This document shows positions 33,775-43,261 of a stretch of DNA of 44,298 nucleotides, in pieces. The notes under the pieces were generated by a model. It did not search any database. It was not told the DNA's origin and saw only the letters and a list, made by a program, of their open reading frames with translations. Positions within the stretch are counted from its first letter, which is position 1, and each line of letters opens with the position of its first letter. Position numbers and translations under genes: made by a program. The stretch is from Maricaulis sp963976135 (GTDB taxonomy: Bacteria > Pseudomonadota > Alphaproteobacteria > Caulobacterales > Maricaulaceae). The stretch is taken from assembly GCF_963976135.1 (NCBI RefSeq), contig NZ_CAXBKN010000011.1, positions 1 to 44,298 on the forward strand, written 5' to 3'.

Positions 33775-33961
33775 GGGCCTGGTCCTCGCTGGCACGTTCG
33801 ATAATGGGTTCATCGCTGTCATCAAGGGGCAGGCGTGCCGCCTCGTCGAAGCGTTGCTGGTTTCTGGGCCACAGCGCATAGGTCAGAGCGCCGGTGAAGA
33901 GCGCGACGAACAGCAACATGCCCCAGGTCTGCGCGAAACTCGCGAGAAGAGAATACATCAT
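33767..33961 (-). CDS. ccoQ: cbb3 oxidase small subunit CcoQ
   Basis: This 64-residue protein has one membrane helix (about 8-28, ASFAQTWGMLLFVALFTGALTYALWP) and an acidic cytoplasmic tail. The WP-R-N-Q-Q-R-F-DEAA-LPL stretch is typical of CcoQ. CcoQ stabilises CcoP in the complex. It sits between ccoO (6-base gap) and ccoP (8-base overlap), exactly the conserved order. Confidence 0.93.
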   Translation of the reverse strand: MMYSLLASFAQTWGMLLFVALFTGALTYALWPRNQQRFDEAARLPLDDSDEPIIERASEDQAHV

Positions 33962-33967
33962 GCGCCC

Positions 33968-34726
33968 CTATCTCAGATTTTCATCGGCTTCGGCCTCATA
34001 GGTGGAGAAGTCCACCATGGTGCCGAGCACCTGCAGATAGGCCACCATCGCATCGAGCTCGGTCACCCGGTCCGGATTGCCGTCGAAATCACGCAGCGTC
34101 GCACCGGGATATCGGGCCAGGAAGCCGTCATAATCCGATGCATAGGGATCGAGCTGGGTGGCGATATCGGCCACCGCGGTTTCGATCATCTCGTCGCTGT
34201 ACGGCACGCCGACGGCCCGGAGGGCGCGCAGATTGGCGGCGACATTGTGATAGTCCAGCGTCGACTCCGCCAGGAAGGCATAGGCCGGCATGATCGATTC
34301 CGGCACCACCGAGCGTGGATCGCGCATATGATCGCGATGCCATTCATCGGAGTATTTGCCGCCGACACGGGCGAGGTCCGGTCCGGTCCGTTTCGAACCC
34401 CACTGGAAGGGGTGGTCATACATGCTCTCGGCCGCCAGCGAGTAATGACCGTAACGTTCGACCTCATCGCGCAGCGGGCGGACCATCTGCGAATGGCAAT
34501 TATAACAACCTTCACGGACATAGATGTCGCGTCCCAGCTGCTCCAGCGGCGTGTAGGGCCGCATGCCGTCGACTTCCTCGATCGTTGAGTCGAGATAGAA
34601 GAGCGGCGCAATCTCGACAATGCCGCCGATCGAGACCGTGACGAGAATACCGACGGTAAGGATGAGCGAGTTCTTCTCGAACAGCTTTTTGTGGAGTTCG
34701 CTCCACAGGCTTTTGCCCTTTGACAT
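33968..34726 (-). CDS. ccoO: cbb3 oxidase monoheme cytochrome c subunit CcoO
   Basis: The 252-residue subunit has an N-terminal anchor (about 19-42) and one heme c site, C74-Y-N-C77-H78, inside REGCYNCHSQMVRPLRDEVERYG, a hallmark of CcoO/FixO. The distal Met is likely in SIMPAYAFL. It follows ccoN by 12 bases and carries a ribosome site within the spacer GGGGGAGATCGCT. Confidence 0.97.
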   Translation of the reverse strand: MSKGKSLWSELHKKLFEKNSLILTVGILVTVSIGGIVEIAPLFYLDSTIEEVDGMRPYTPLEQLGRDIYVREGCYNCHSQMVRPLRDEVERYGHYSLAAESMYDHPFQWGSKRTGPDLARVGGKYSDEWHRDHMRDPRSVVPESIMPAYAFLAESTLDYHNVAANLRALRAVGVPYSDEMIETAVADIATQLDPYASDYDGFLARYPGATLRDFDGNPDRVTELDAMVAYLQVLGTMVDFSTYEAEADENLR

Positions 34727-34738
34727 AGCGATCTCCCC

Positions 34739-36388
34739 CTAGGCCGGAATCTGCGCGGGTTGAGGCGATACCGACTCATCCGCTTCGGTCACATCGCTGC
34801 GTATGGTGCGATAGACATTGTAAATCATGATCAGCGCACCGGCGAGATAGAGCAGGCCACCAACCGCGCGGATGATGTAGGAAATATGCATCGCCTCGAC
34901 GGTTTCCACGAAGGAGTATTCCAGGAAGCCGAGCGAGTTGTAGGCGCGCCACATCAGACCCTGCATGATGCCGGCAACCCACATCGAGGTGATGTAGAGG
35001 AGGATGCCGAAGGTCGCGATCCAGAAGTGCCAGTCGACCAGCGCCTTGGAATACATGCCGGCCTTCTTCCACAGCCACGGCACCAGGCAATACAGCGCGC
35101 CGAAGGAGACGAAACCGACCCAGCCGAGTGCACCGGAGTGCACGTGGCCGACGGTCCAGTCGGTATAGTGGGACAGCGCATTGACGGCGCGGATCGACAT
35201 CACCGGACCTTCAAAGGTCGACATGCCGTAGAAGGCGACCGAGATCACGAGCATGCGTACCACCGGATCGGTGCGCAGCTTGTCCCAGGCGCCCGAGAGC
35301 GTCATCAGACCGTTGATCATCCCGCCCCAGGACGGCATCCACAGCATGATCGAGAAGGCCATGCCGAGCGTCTGCGCCCATTCCGGCAGCGCCGTGTAGT
35401 GCAAATGGTGCGGGCCGGCCCAGATATAGATGAAGATCAGCGACCAGAAGTGGATGATCGACAGCCGGTAGGAATAGACCGGCCGGTTCACCCGTTTCGG
35501 GATGAAATAATACATGATGCCGAGGAAGCCGGCGGTGAGGAAGAAGCCCACGGCATTATGGCCGTACCACCACTGGGTCAGCGCATCCTGGACACCGGAG
35601 AAGAGCGAATAGCTGTGCGAACCGAAGAAGCTGACCGGGACGGCCAGATTATTGATGATGTGCAGCATCGCGATGGTAACGATGAAGGCCAGGTAGAACC
35701 AGTTGGCGACATAGATGTGCGGTTCCTTGCGCTTCCACAGCGTGCCCAGGAAAACCAGCAGATAGGCGACCCAGACCAGGGTCAGCCAGATATCCGCATA
35801 CCATTCCGGCTCGGCATATTCGCGCGACTGGGTGATGCCAACGAGATAGCCCGACGCGGCCATGACGATGAAGAATTGATACCCCCAGAATACGAACCAG
35901 GGCCAGATCCCGCCGGCGATGCGCGTGCGGCAAGTGCGTTGAACCACGTAGAATGAGGTCGCGATCAGGACATTGCCGCCGAAGGCGAAGATCACCGCAG
36001 AGGTGTGCAGCGGGCGCAGCCGGCCGAAGCTCGTAAATCCCCAATCCTCGATATTGAGGATCGGGAAGGCGAGCTGGAAGGCAATGATCACGCCGACCAG
36101 CAGGCCCGCGGCCGCCCAGAACAAGGAGGCGATCACCCCGGCCTTGACCAGATTCTCGTTGTATTCGCGCTCGTCGGTCTCAACCCCGCCGCTCGTCACA
36201 CTGCCGACAAGCAGGAGGATGCCTGTCAGGAAGCCGCCCAGGATCAGCCAGGACTGCCCCTTCATGGCCGCATCCGGCGCAAACGCGGCCGCAAACAACG
36301 CCCATAGGGCCCCGAATACGGTGATCAAGAGAACGATGACGGTGCTGAAATCCAGCCCGCTGCGAGTAAGTGTCTGCGGCGATTGCAT
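34739..36388 (-). CDS. ccoN: cbb3 oxidase catalytic subunit CcoN
   Basis: CcoN is the proton-pumping heme-copper subunit that reduces O2 at low concentrations. The ATG at 36388 (MQSPQTL) follows a GGGGG stretch; an upstream frame to 36442 is not needed. The 549-residue protein has about 14 helices. The likely ligands are H128 (PLHTSAVIF), H277 (WWYGHNAVGFF), H327 and H328 (AGPHHLHYTALPEW), and H415 and H417 (WTVGHVHSG). The SYRLS stretch supplies the tyrosine typical of the C family. It is the first gene of the cco operon. Confidence 0.97.
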   Translation of the reverse strand: MQSPQTLTRSGLDFSTVIVLLITVFGALWALFAAAFAPDAAMKGQSWLILGGFLTGILLLVGSVTSGGVETDEREYNENLVKAGVIASLFWAAAGLLVGVIIAFQLAFPILNIEDWGFTSFGRLRPLHTSAVIFAFGGNVLIATSFYVVQRTCRTRIAGGIWPWFVFWGYQFFIVMAASGYLVGITQSREYAEPEWYADIWLTLVWVAYLLVFLGTLWKRKEPHIYVANWFYLAFIVTIAMLHIINNLAVPVSFFGSHSYSLFSGVQDALTQWWYGHNAVGFFLTAGFLGIMYYFIPKRVNRPVYSYRLSIIHFWSLIFIYIWAGPHHLHYTALPEWAQTLGMAFSIMLWMPSWGGMINGLMTLSGAWDKLRTDPVVRMLVISVAFYGMSTFEGPVMSIRAVNALSHYTDWTVGHVHSGALGWVGFVSFGALYCLVPWLWKKAGMYSKALVDWHFWIATFGILLYITSMWVAGIMQGLMWRAYNSLGFLEYSFVETVEAMHISYIIRAVGGLLYLAGALIMIYNVYRTIRSDVTEADESVSPQPAQIPA

Positions 36389-36442
36389 CAATGCCCCCGA
36401 AATTTGGTCAGCCCGTGGCCTGTTTATCGCGCGATTCCACAA

Positions 36443-36567
36443 AATCTGTATGGCAATTTGTCACGCCTCGACCTGAGCAGTGGAAAACACATGATTTCAC
36501 ACGCCGTCCAGAGCGTCGAGCAGGGCCGATAAATTATTCACCGGCAAGCGGTTACCGCCCCCGCGCG
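36443..36567. other. Spacer between ilvA and ccoN, presumed cco promoter region
   Basis: This 125-base stretch lies upstream of ccoN and downstream of ilvA, both on the minus strand. It was read for an Fnr/FixK box, TTGAY-N4-RTCAA. The best match, at 36458-36471, agrees at only 7 of 10 positions and is not called. No gene is visible. Confidence 0.4.
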
Positions 36568-37788
36568 TCAGTAATCGGCGAATTCCACCTTGAAGCCATT
36601 CTGCCGCAGCGCCGCATGCACCCGGTCCATATGGGCCGCGTCCTGAGCCTCCAGTGAAATATCGATATAGGTCACCTTGGCCGGCAGGTCGGAGAAGGTC
36701 TTGTGATAGGCGACATCTGTGACATTGCCGCCGGCTTCCGAGATGATGTGCGAGACCGAGGAGAGCTGGCCGGGCACATCAATCAATTCGATCCGGAAGC
36801 GCGCCAGCCGCCGCGAACGTGCCAGATCACGCAGCAGCAGCGAGGATAGCAGCCGGGTATCGATATTGCCGCCGGTCAGAACCAGGCCGACTCGTTTGCC
36901 GTGAAAACGATCCGGATGTGCCAGCACCGCGGCCAGCCCCGCTGCGCCAGCCCCTTCGGGCAAGACCCGCAGCCGCGTCAGAAACAGATTGAGCGCCCGT
37001 TCGATCGCGCGCTCATCGACCAGCAGGACATCATCAAGCATGGCCGTCATCACCCGCCGTGTCAGCGCGCCAGGCTCGCGCACGGCGATACCTTCGGCCA
37101 GCGTCATTCCGCCCACGGGCCGCTCGCCGCCGTGAAACAGATTGTGGAAGGCTGGAAACAGATCCGCCTGCACGCCGATGATTTCAATCTCCGGCTTGAT
37201 TCGCTTGGCGCTCAGCGCGACCCCCGAGGCCAGCCCGCCGCCGCCGATCGGTACAATGATCACGTCGAGATCGGGCTGGTCCGCGAGCATCTCCGTCGCC
37301 ACCGTCCCCTGCCCTGCCATTACCAGCGCATCATCGAACGGATGCACCAGAACTGCACCCTCAGCCGCGCAATAATCCCGCGCCAGCTGGCTGGACGCAT
37401 CGAAATCGGCCCCCGCCAGCTGAACGGTGGCACCAAGGCTGCGCGTCGCATTGACCTTGATCGCCGGCGTGCCGACCGGCATGAAAATCATCGTTTCAAT
37501 GCCGAGCAATCGGCCATGCCGGGCCACGCCCTGGGCATGATTGCCGGCCGACGCCGCCACCACACCGCGCGCCCGCTCGCCTGCGCCCAGGCTCATCAGC
37601 TTGGCATAGGCGCCGCGTTCCTTGAAGGAACCCGTCGCCTGTAGATTCTCCAGCTTCACCCGGATTTCGCAGCCGGCCAGCTCGCTCAGGGCTTCGGCGC
37701 TCTGGCAGGGCGTATGCAATATCCCGCCCATGCCGCGGGCATGGCAATCGCCGACAAACTCGAATTCGGCAGAAAATTCATCGGTCAT
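36568..37788 (-). CDS. ilvA: Threonine ammonia-lyase, single-ACT form
   Basis: The PLP enzyme deaminates threonine to 2-oxobutanoate, the first step toward isoleucine. From ATG 37788 the 406-residue product shows the Schiff-base lysine K56 in ATGSFKERGA, the PLP phosphate loop GGGGLASG, and SAGNHAQGVA. A single C-terminal ACT domain follows (about 328-400, RIELIDVPGQLSSVSHIISE). This is the TIGR01127-like single-ACT type. Just upstream on the same strand lie an Ile/Leu-rich leader peptide (37893-38021) and a terminator (37838-37866). That arrangement indicates transcription attenuation by isoleucine or leucine tRNA charging and supports a biosynthetic role. Confidence 0.93.
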   Translation of the reverse strand: MTDEFSAEFEFVGDCHARGMGGILHTPCQSAEALSELAGCEIRVKLENLQATGSFKERGAYAKLMSLGAGERARGVVAASAGNHAQGVARHGRLLGIETMIFMPVGTPAIKVNATRSLGATVQLAGADFDASSQLARDYCAAEGAVLVHPFDDALVMAGQGTVATEMLADQPDLDVIIVPIGGGGLASGVALSAKRIKPEIEIIGVQADLFPAFHNLFHGGERPVGGMTLAEGIAVREPGALTRRVMTAMLDDVLLVDERAIERALNLFLTRLRVLPEGAGAAGLAAVLAHPDRFHGKRVGLVLTGGNIDTRLLSSLLLRDLARSRRLARFRIELIDVPGQLSSVSHIISEAGGNVTDVAYHKTFSDLPAKVTYIDISLEAQDAAHMDRVHAALRQNGFKVEFADY

Positions 37789-37837
37789 GGCGGGCTCACT
37801 TGGGGAGGGTCTGGAAGGGATACCGGGGCGAGGACAC

Positions 37838-37866
37838 AAAAAACCCCGCCCGGTCGGAGCGAGGTT
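37838..37866 (-). terminator. Attenuator-type terminator in the ilvA leader
   Basis: On the minus strand, AACCTCGC (37866-37859) pairs with GCGGGGTT (37849-37842), with one T-G pair, and is followed by a run of six T (37843-37838). The end lies 49 bases before the ilvA ATG. Part of the left arm, CGCTCCG (37861-37855), can pair instead with CGGAGCG (37917-37911) in the end of the leader-peptide frame, giving a competing antiterminator. Confidence 0.72.
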
Positions 37867-37892
37867 CGGTCTGCGGCGGCATCTCGGCGATG

Positions 37893-38021
37893 TCAGGCAG
37901 GGGCGAGCGGCGCTCCGGTCAGGCTATGGCCGATGATAATCAGAATCAGCGCGGCCAGGCCGAGCAGACGGATACGGATCCGGTTCCTGTCTGCGAGGGA
38001 AAGGGCGATAGCGCGTGTCAT
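37893..38021 (-). CDS. Candidate ilvA leader peptide (Ile/Leu-rich, 42 aa)
   Basis: A 42-codon frame from ATG 38021 encodes a peptide with seven isoleucines and nine leucines. The dense block is LLGLAALILIIIGHS (residues 19-33), with four Ile codons at 26, 28, 29 and 30. There is no valine. The TGA is at 37895-37893, 27 bases before the terminator stem. Arms TGGCCG (37957-37952) and CGGCCA (37932-37927) flank the Ile codon block and could form the 1:2 pause hairpin. A small membrane protein is the alternative, since the block could also span a membrane. The ribosome site is weak (GAGACC). Confidence 0.65.
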   Translation of the reverse strand: MTRAIALSLADRNRIRIRLLGLAALILIIIGHSLTGAPLAPA

Positions 38022-38162
38022 GATCGGTCTCGATGGCGTGATACCCGCACACTGGCCGCGATTGGATGAAATGTCCAGCAAATCGCGCGACAGAGCCTGC
38101 GCCTCAACTGAAATCAGCCGATAAGCGCCAAATTCGCAAAAATCGTGCGCCCGCGATGCCGG

Positions 38163-39659
<1,497 letters not shown>

Positions 39660-39712
39660 GAATGCGCTCCTGCGGCATTGACGGGCGGGCCAGACTGGAA
39701 GACCGAGGCAAA

Positions 39713-39729
39713 AGTGAACACTGTTCGCT
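39713..39729. promoter_or_regulatory. Palindromic operator, site 3 of 3 (TetR-type)
   Basis: AGTGAACACTGTTCGCT has arms matching at 6 of 7 positions around ACT and shares AGTGAAC with 7348-7354 and TGAACACTGTTC with 17145-17156. It lies in the divergent region between the flavin monooxygenase (ATG 39659) and the conserved hypothetical gene (ATG 39804) and could control either or both. Confidence 0.6.
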
Positions 39730-39803
39730 CGATTGGCGCAAGCGCTGCTTTGTGTCGGCGGCAAGCGCGGCCTATCCTTGGGCATCCAGCGCCCGGAGCC
39801 ACC

Positions 39804-40418
39804 ATGCCCCTGCAGAACCGAGTCACGCCGTTCGGCGAAATCATCGCTCATCCGGCGCGCGGCGGCCTGATGGGCAATCGCGGCTGTCTGCACGATGCGC
39901 ATCGCCAACTCGGCACCCGGCGCTGGGCCCACCAGGCCTGGGTCAGCTGCCGCCTTGACTTCAAGCACTGGCATCGCACCATCATGAAGCCGGGCGTCTA
40001 TACCGAGCTCTTCTTCACCGATGAGGCCGTCGCCCTGGCCGCGGGTCACCGCCCCTGCGGCATGTGCCGCCATGATGATTACGTCGCTTTCCAGCAGGCC
40101 TTCGGCCGCGCCCGGCCCGAGCTGGGCGAGCGCCCATCGCCCGGCGCCATGAACCGTCTCCTGCATGCCGATCGCGTCCACTCGCGTAGCCGGAAGCAGA
40201 TCACACATTCAGACGATTTCGAAGCCCTGCCAGACGCGGTCTTCTTCACCCTGCCCGGACAGAGCGAGGCGCTCGTCCGTCGCGACGGCCAGACCCTCGC
40301 CTGGAGCTTTGACGGTTACAGCCTGCGCGATATCCGCCCCACCGGCGCCGTCACCGTGCTGACGCCCCGCGTGACGGTGGATGTGATCCGGGCCGGCTAT
40401 CGCGTCACCAGCGCATGA
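39804..40418 (+). CDS. Conserved hypothetical protein with HRPCxxCR motif (204 aa)
   Basis: From the ATG at 39804, with GGAG 6 bases upstream, the 204-residue protein reads NRVTPFGEIIAHPARGGLMG, NRGCLHD, then W-V-SCRLDFKHWHR, PGVYTELFFTDEAVALAAGH and RPCGMCRHDDYVAFQQAF. The ELFF-DEA-ALAAGHRPC-CR block is strongly patterned and the Cys/His residues (C34, C49, C84, C87 region) could bind a metal. I recall related uncharacterised proteins but cannot name the family. No signal peptide is seen. It is divergent from the monooxygenase and shares its upstream palindrome. Confidence 0.75.
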   Translation: MPLQNRVTPFGEIIAHPARGGLMGNRGCLHDAHRQLGTRRWAHQAWVSCRLDFKHWHRTIMKPGVYTELFFTDEAVALAAGHRPCGMCRHDDYVAFQQAFGRARPELGERPSPGAMNRLLHADRVHSRSRKQITHSDDFEALPDAVFFTLPGQSEALVRRDGQTLAWSFDGYSLRDIRPTGAVTVLTPRVTVDVIRAGYRVTSA

Positions 40419-40493
40419 CACGTCGCCCGGCCATTGCTGCGACGTCGTCAGGCGTGCGATAACGACGCCGCACCGCAAACGGAACCAGACCCC

Positions 40494-41534
40494 ATGACAG
40501 ACGCAGCACTCGCCGCACTCGGCTGGTCAGACTATTTCGCGACCCAGCTCGAGCCGGGCGAGATCGAGGCAACGCCGCCGGCGCGATTGTGCGACGTGCA
40601 CCGCGACCGGGTCCAGGCGATGACGCCCGAAGGCGAGATCACCCTGACCCTGCCGGGCGATATGCAGGTCGGCGATCTGGCCGTCGGTGACTGGGTGTTG
40701 GTCGACCCGGACGAGAACCGCATCGTGCGGGCGCTGGAACCGCGCTCGGTGCTGCGCCGCCGCGCGGCCGGTACCGTGCTGATGCACCAGTTGATCGCCG
40801 CCAATGTCGACACGCTGATCATCGTCACCTCCTGCAATGCCGACTTCAATCCGGCCCGGCTCGAGCGTTATCTCACCCTGGCAGCCAGCAGCGATACCGA
40901 GCCATTGATCGTTCTGACCAAGGGCGATCTGGTCGACAATGCCGATGATTATGTCCGCCAGGCCGAGGCCCTGTCGCCGCATGTCAGCGCCATCACGCTC
41001 GATGCCCGCGACCCGGCCGCCCTCGACCGGCTGTCGCCCTGGCTCCAGCCCGGTGCCACAGCCGCCCTGGTCGGCTCGTCCGGGGTTGGCAAATCGACCA
41101 TTCTCAACGGGCTGACCGAGGAGACCAGCGAGACACAGGGCAATCGCAAGGGCGACAATAAGGGCCGTCACACCACCACGGCGCGCAGCCTGCGTCCGAC
41201 CCATTCCGGTGCCTGGCTGATCGATACGCCGGGCATGCGCTCGCTCGGCATGAGCGAGAGCGGCGACGGGATTGACCGGGTCTTTTCCGATCTGACCGAA
41301 CTGGCGACGACCTGCAAATTCTCCGACTGCGCCCATCAGTCCGAACCGGGCTGCGCCATCCAGGCCGGGATCAAGTCAGGCGAGATCGATCCGGACCGCT
41401 TCCGGCGCTGGGAAAAACTCCTCGCCGAGGACCGCTACAATTCGGAAACCCCGTCGGAAGCCCGCGCCCGCAAGCGCGGCTTCACCAAGAAGGTCAGGGC
41501 GAGCGTCCAGGGCAAGCGCGGCCGCCAGGGGTAA
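40494..41534 (+). CDS. rsgA: Ribosome small-subunit-dependent GTPase RsgA
   Basis: RsgA is a circularly permuted GTPase that helps mature the 30S subunit. The 346-residue product has an OB-fold (about 30-85), then G4 TKGD (142-145), the P-loop GSSGVGKS (194-201), DTPG (244-247), and the zinc knuckle C274, C279, H281, C287. The order TKGD before the P-loop shows the permutation. The start at 40494 is preferred over a frame opening at 40434 because the family begins there. The C terminus is strongly basic, fitting rRNA contact. Confidence 0.96.
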   Translation: MTDAALAALGWSDYFATQLEPGEIEATPPARLCDVHRDRVQAMTPEGEITLTLPGDMQVGDLAVGDWVLVDPDENRIVRALEPRSVLRRRAAGTVLMHQLIAANVDTLIIVTSCNADFNPARLERYLTLAASSDTEPLIVLTKGDLVDNADDYVRQAEALSPHVSAITLDARDPAALDRLSPWLQPGATAALVGSSGVGKSTILNGLTEETSETQGNRKGDNKGRHTTTARSLRPTHSGAWLIDTPGMRSLGMSESGDGIDRVFSDLTELATTCKFSDCAHQSEPGCAIQAGIKSGEIDPDRFRRWEKLLAEDRYNSETPSEARARKRGFTKKVRASVQGKRGRQG

Positions 41535-41605
41535 ATTCGCGCATGCCCAAAACCGGTAAAATGCGCTAACGTCCCGGCTGGAGCTTGATTTCCGGGGGGC
41601 ATGTC

Positions 41606-42652
41606 ATGCGCAATATTCTCATCATTCTGGGCCTGATCATCCTGGCCGCACTGGCGCGGATGGCGTTCGTCATCATTCCCGCATCGGGCATGATGGCCGA
41701 GCTGACGCCGGTGACACCGGGCCAGTGCTCGGCGCTGGGCATCGGGCCGGGCACGGAGGATGTCACCATCGACCCGTCCTCCGGCCTTGTCTTCGTTTCC
41801 AGCGATGACCGGCGCACCGGAGCGCGCGGCGGGATCTACGCCTTCGACCTCAATCAACGTGACAGCGTGTGGGAAGTCTCCGGCGATGCGCCGGCCGATT
41901 TCCACCCCCATGGCATCAGCCTGTGGACCGGCGCCGATGGCCACCAGCGCCTTTTCGTCATCAATCACCGCGCCGGTTTCGATACGGCGGACGGTGCTCA
42001 CGCGGTCGAAATTTTCGATGTTGGCGAGAATGGCATGCTGAGCCATGTCGAGAGCATCAGCCATCAGGCCCTGCTTTCGCCCAATGATGTGCTCGCCGTC
42101 GGCCCGCGCAGCTTCTACGCCACCAATGACCGCGCCTATCACACCGGCATGATGGCCAGCCTGGAAGCCTATTTTGGCCTGCCGCTCTCGAGCGTCTCCT
42201 ATTTTGACGGCACACAAGGCGATATGGCCGCCCACGCCATCGCCTATGCCAACGGCATCAACATCTCCGCCGACGGCACGGAAGTCTATGTTGCCGAATT
42301 GCTGGCCCGCCGGGTGCGGGTCTATGACCGCGATGTGGAGAGCGGCCAGCTGAGCGCCAACCGCGCCCTTGCCGTGCCGACAGCGCCGGACAATATCGAG
42401 ATCGACGAGCGTGGCGATCTGTGGATTGGCGGCCATCCGCGGGTGTTCGATTTCGTCGCCCATGCCGCCGATGCCAATGCCATGGCCCCCGCCCATGCCG
42501 TGCGCCTCAACCCGCAAACCGGCGAGACCGAAACGGCCCTGCTGGCGATGGATGGCAGTCTCAACGCCTCAAGCGTCGCCGCGATGCGCGATGGCGTGCT
42601 GATCGTCGGCGCCGTGTTTGACGGCCATGTCCTGATCTGCGGCAGCGATTAA
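41606..42652 (+). CDS. SMP-30/gluconolactonase/paraoxonase-like beta-propeller protein
   Basis: Starting at ATG 41606 after a GGGGGG stretch, the 348-residue product has an N-terminal signal anchor (MRNILIILGLIILAALARMAF). A six-bladed propeller follows, with paraoxonase/arylesterase-like blocks: GTEDVTIDPSSGLVFVSSDD, HPHGISLW, LLSPNDVLAVGPRSFYATND, YANGINISADGTEVYVAE and APDNIEIDERGDLWIGGHP. The Asn and Asp residues in SPNDV, ANGIN and PDNI are the usual calcium ligands. It probably hydrolyses lactones or esters in the periplasm. It converges on the excalibur gene with a 4-base overlap. Confidence 0.85.
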   Translation: MRNILIILGLIILAALARMAFVIIPASGMMAELTPVTPGQCSALGIGPGTEDVTIDPSSGLVFVSSDDRRTGARGGIYAFDLNQRDSVWEVSGDAPADFHPHGISLWTGADGHQRLFVINHRAGFDTADGAHAVEIFDVGENGMLSHVESISHQALLSPNDVLAVGPRSFYATNDRAYHTGMMASLEAYFGLPLSSVSYFDGTQGDMAAHAIAYANGINISADGTEVYVAELLARRVRVYDRDVESGQLSANRALAVPTAPDNIEIDERGDLWIGGHPRVFDFVAHAADANAMAPAHAVRLNPQTGETETALLAMDGSLNASSVAAMRDGVLIVGAVFDGHVLICGSD

Positions 42653-42942
42653 CCCTGGCCGGACAGCCCGCCTGCAAGGGCGGGCCATCGCTCACAGGCG
42701 ACGCCGTCATGATCGGCATCCAGCCATGGCCAATAGCCCGGCTCACCGCGCCCCGCCGGCGCCAGTTCCATGGCACGGGCCGTGTCGCAATCCTTGCTGG
42801 CAACGAGATGACGCAATGTCACCGGCACCGGCCAGGGGCTCAGGCTCGCTACCGTAAACCAGGCCAGCCCCAGCACGGCGCCGGTCACCACAAGCCACAG
42901 GCCCCAGGCCCGGATGATGTGATCAGCGCGCCGCCGCCGCAT
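42649..42942 (-). CDS. Excalibur calcium-binding domain membrane protein
   Basis: The most probable start is ATG 42942 (MRRRRADHIIRAWG), giving 97 residues. There is a basic N terminus, one membrane helix (about 11-33), then an excalibur domain DCDTARAMELAP...GEPGYWPWLDADHDGVACE. The DADHDGVACE loop is the calcium-binding signature, and the two Cys are expected to pair. The protein would face the periplasm. No good ribosome site is present at this ATG, and a GTG four codons upstream or an ATG at 43032 are alternatives. The end overlaps the SMP-30-like gene by 4 bases tail to tail. Confidence 0.75.
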   Translation of the reverse strand: MRRRRADHIIRAWGLWLVVTGAVLGLAWFTVASLSPWPVPVTLRHLVASKDCDTARAMELAPAGRGEPGYWPWLDADHDGVACERWPALAGGLSGQG

Positions 42943-43156
42943 CGCCCGGTTTGACACAGCGCGAAACCGGCTCCTCAGACGCCGGGCATGAAGGTCCCGA
43001 TCCGGACGCAAGCAAGCCTCCTCTTTCACCATCGCGCCAGGCAAACGGCACAGCGCGCCCGGCCCGTCAGGATTGTGATGATCACCCCTGCCCGTTAAAA
43101 ATCCCTATTGCCGCGCCCGTCGCAGCAAATCTCCCGCGCCCGGCCGCCGCCGTCCA

Positions 43157-43239
43157 CTGAGCCCATGCCGCCAAATGCATGGCCCAAATACATACCCGAG
43201 GGTCGATTTTCGAAAAAACCGCCTTACCTATGGGCTCAG
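43157..43239. repeat. Spaced inverted repeat upstream of the Old Yellow Enzyme gene
   Basis: CTGAGCCCAT (43157-43166) and ATGGGCTCAG (43230-43239) are exact 10-base inverted repeats 63 bases apart. Between them lies TTTTCGAAAA (43207-43216), a 10-base palindrome. The right arm ends 22 bases before the oxidoreductase ATG. This could be a regulator binding region or a hairpin in the leader; no known family is matched. Confidence 0.5.
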
Positions 43240-43261
43240 CTTTCATCGCAAGGATATCCGC

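Noticed and set aside
36458..36471. Possible Fnr/FixK box upstream of ccoN
   Set aside because: It matches the TTGAY-N4-RTCAA consensus at only 7 of 10 positions and would be expected by chance.
39660..40208. N-terminal 183-codon extension of the flavin monooxygenase frame
   Set aside because: The FAD-binding start MSDQHYDVLIVGAGISG and a strong ribosome site place the true start at 39659; the extension is antisense to the conserved hypothetical gene.
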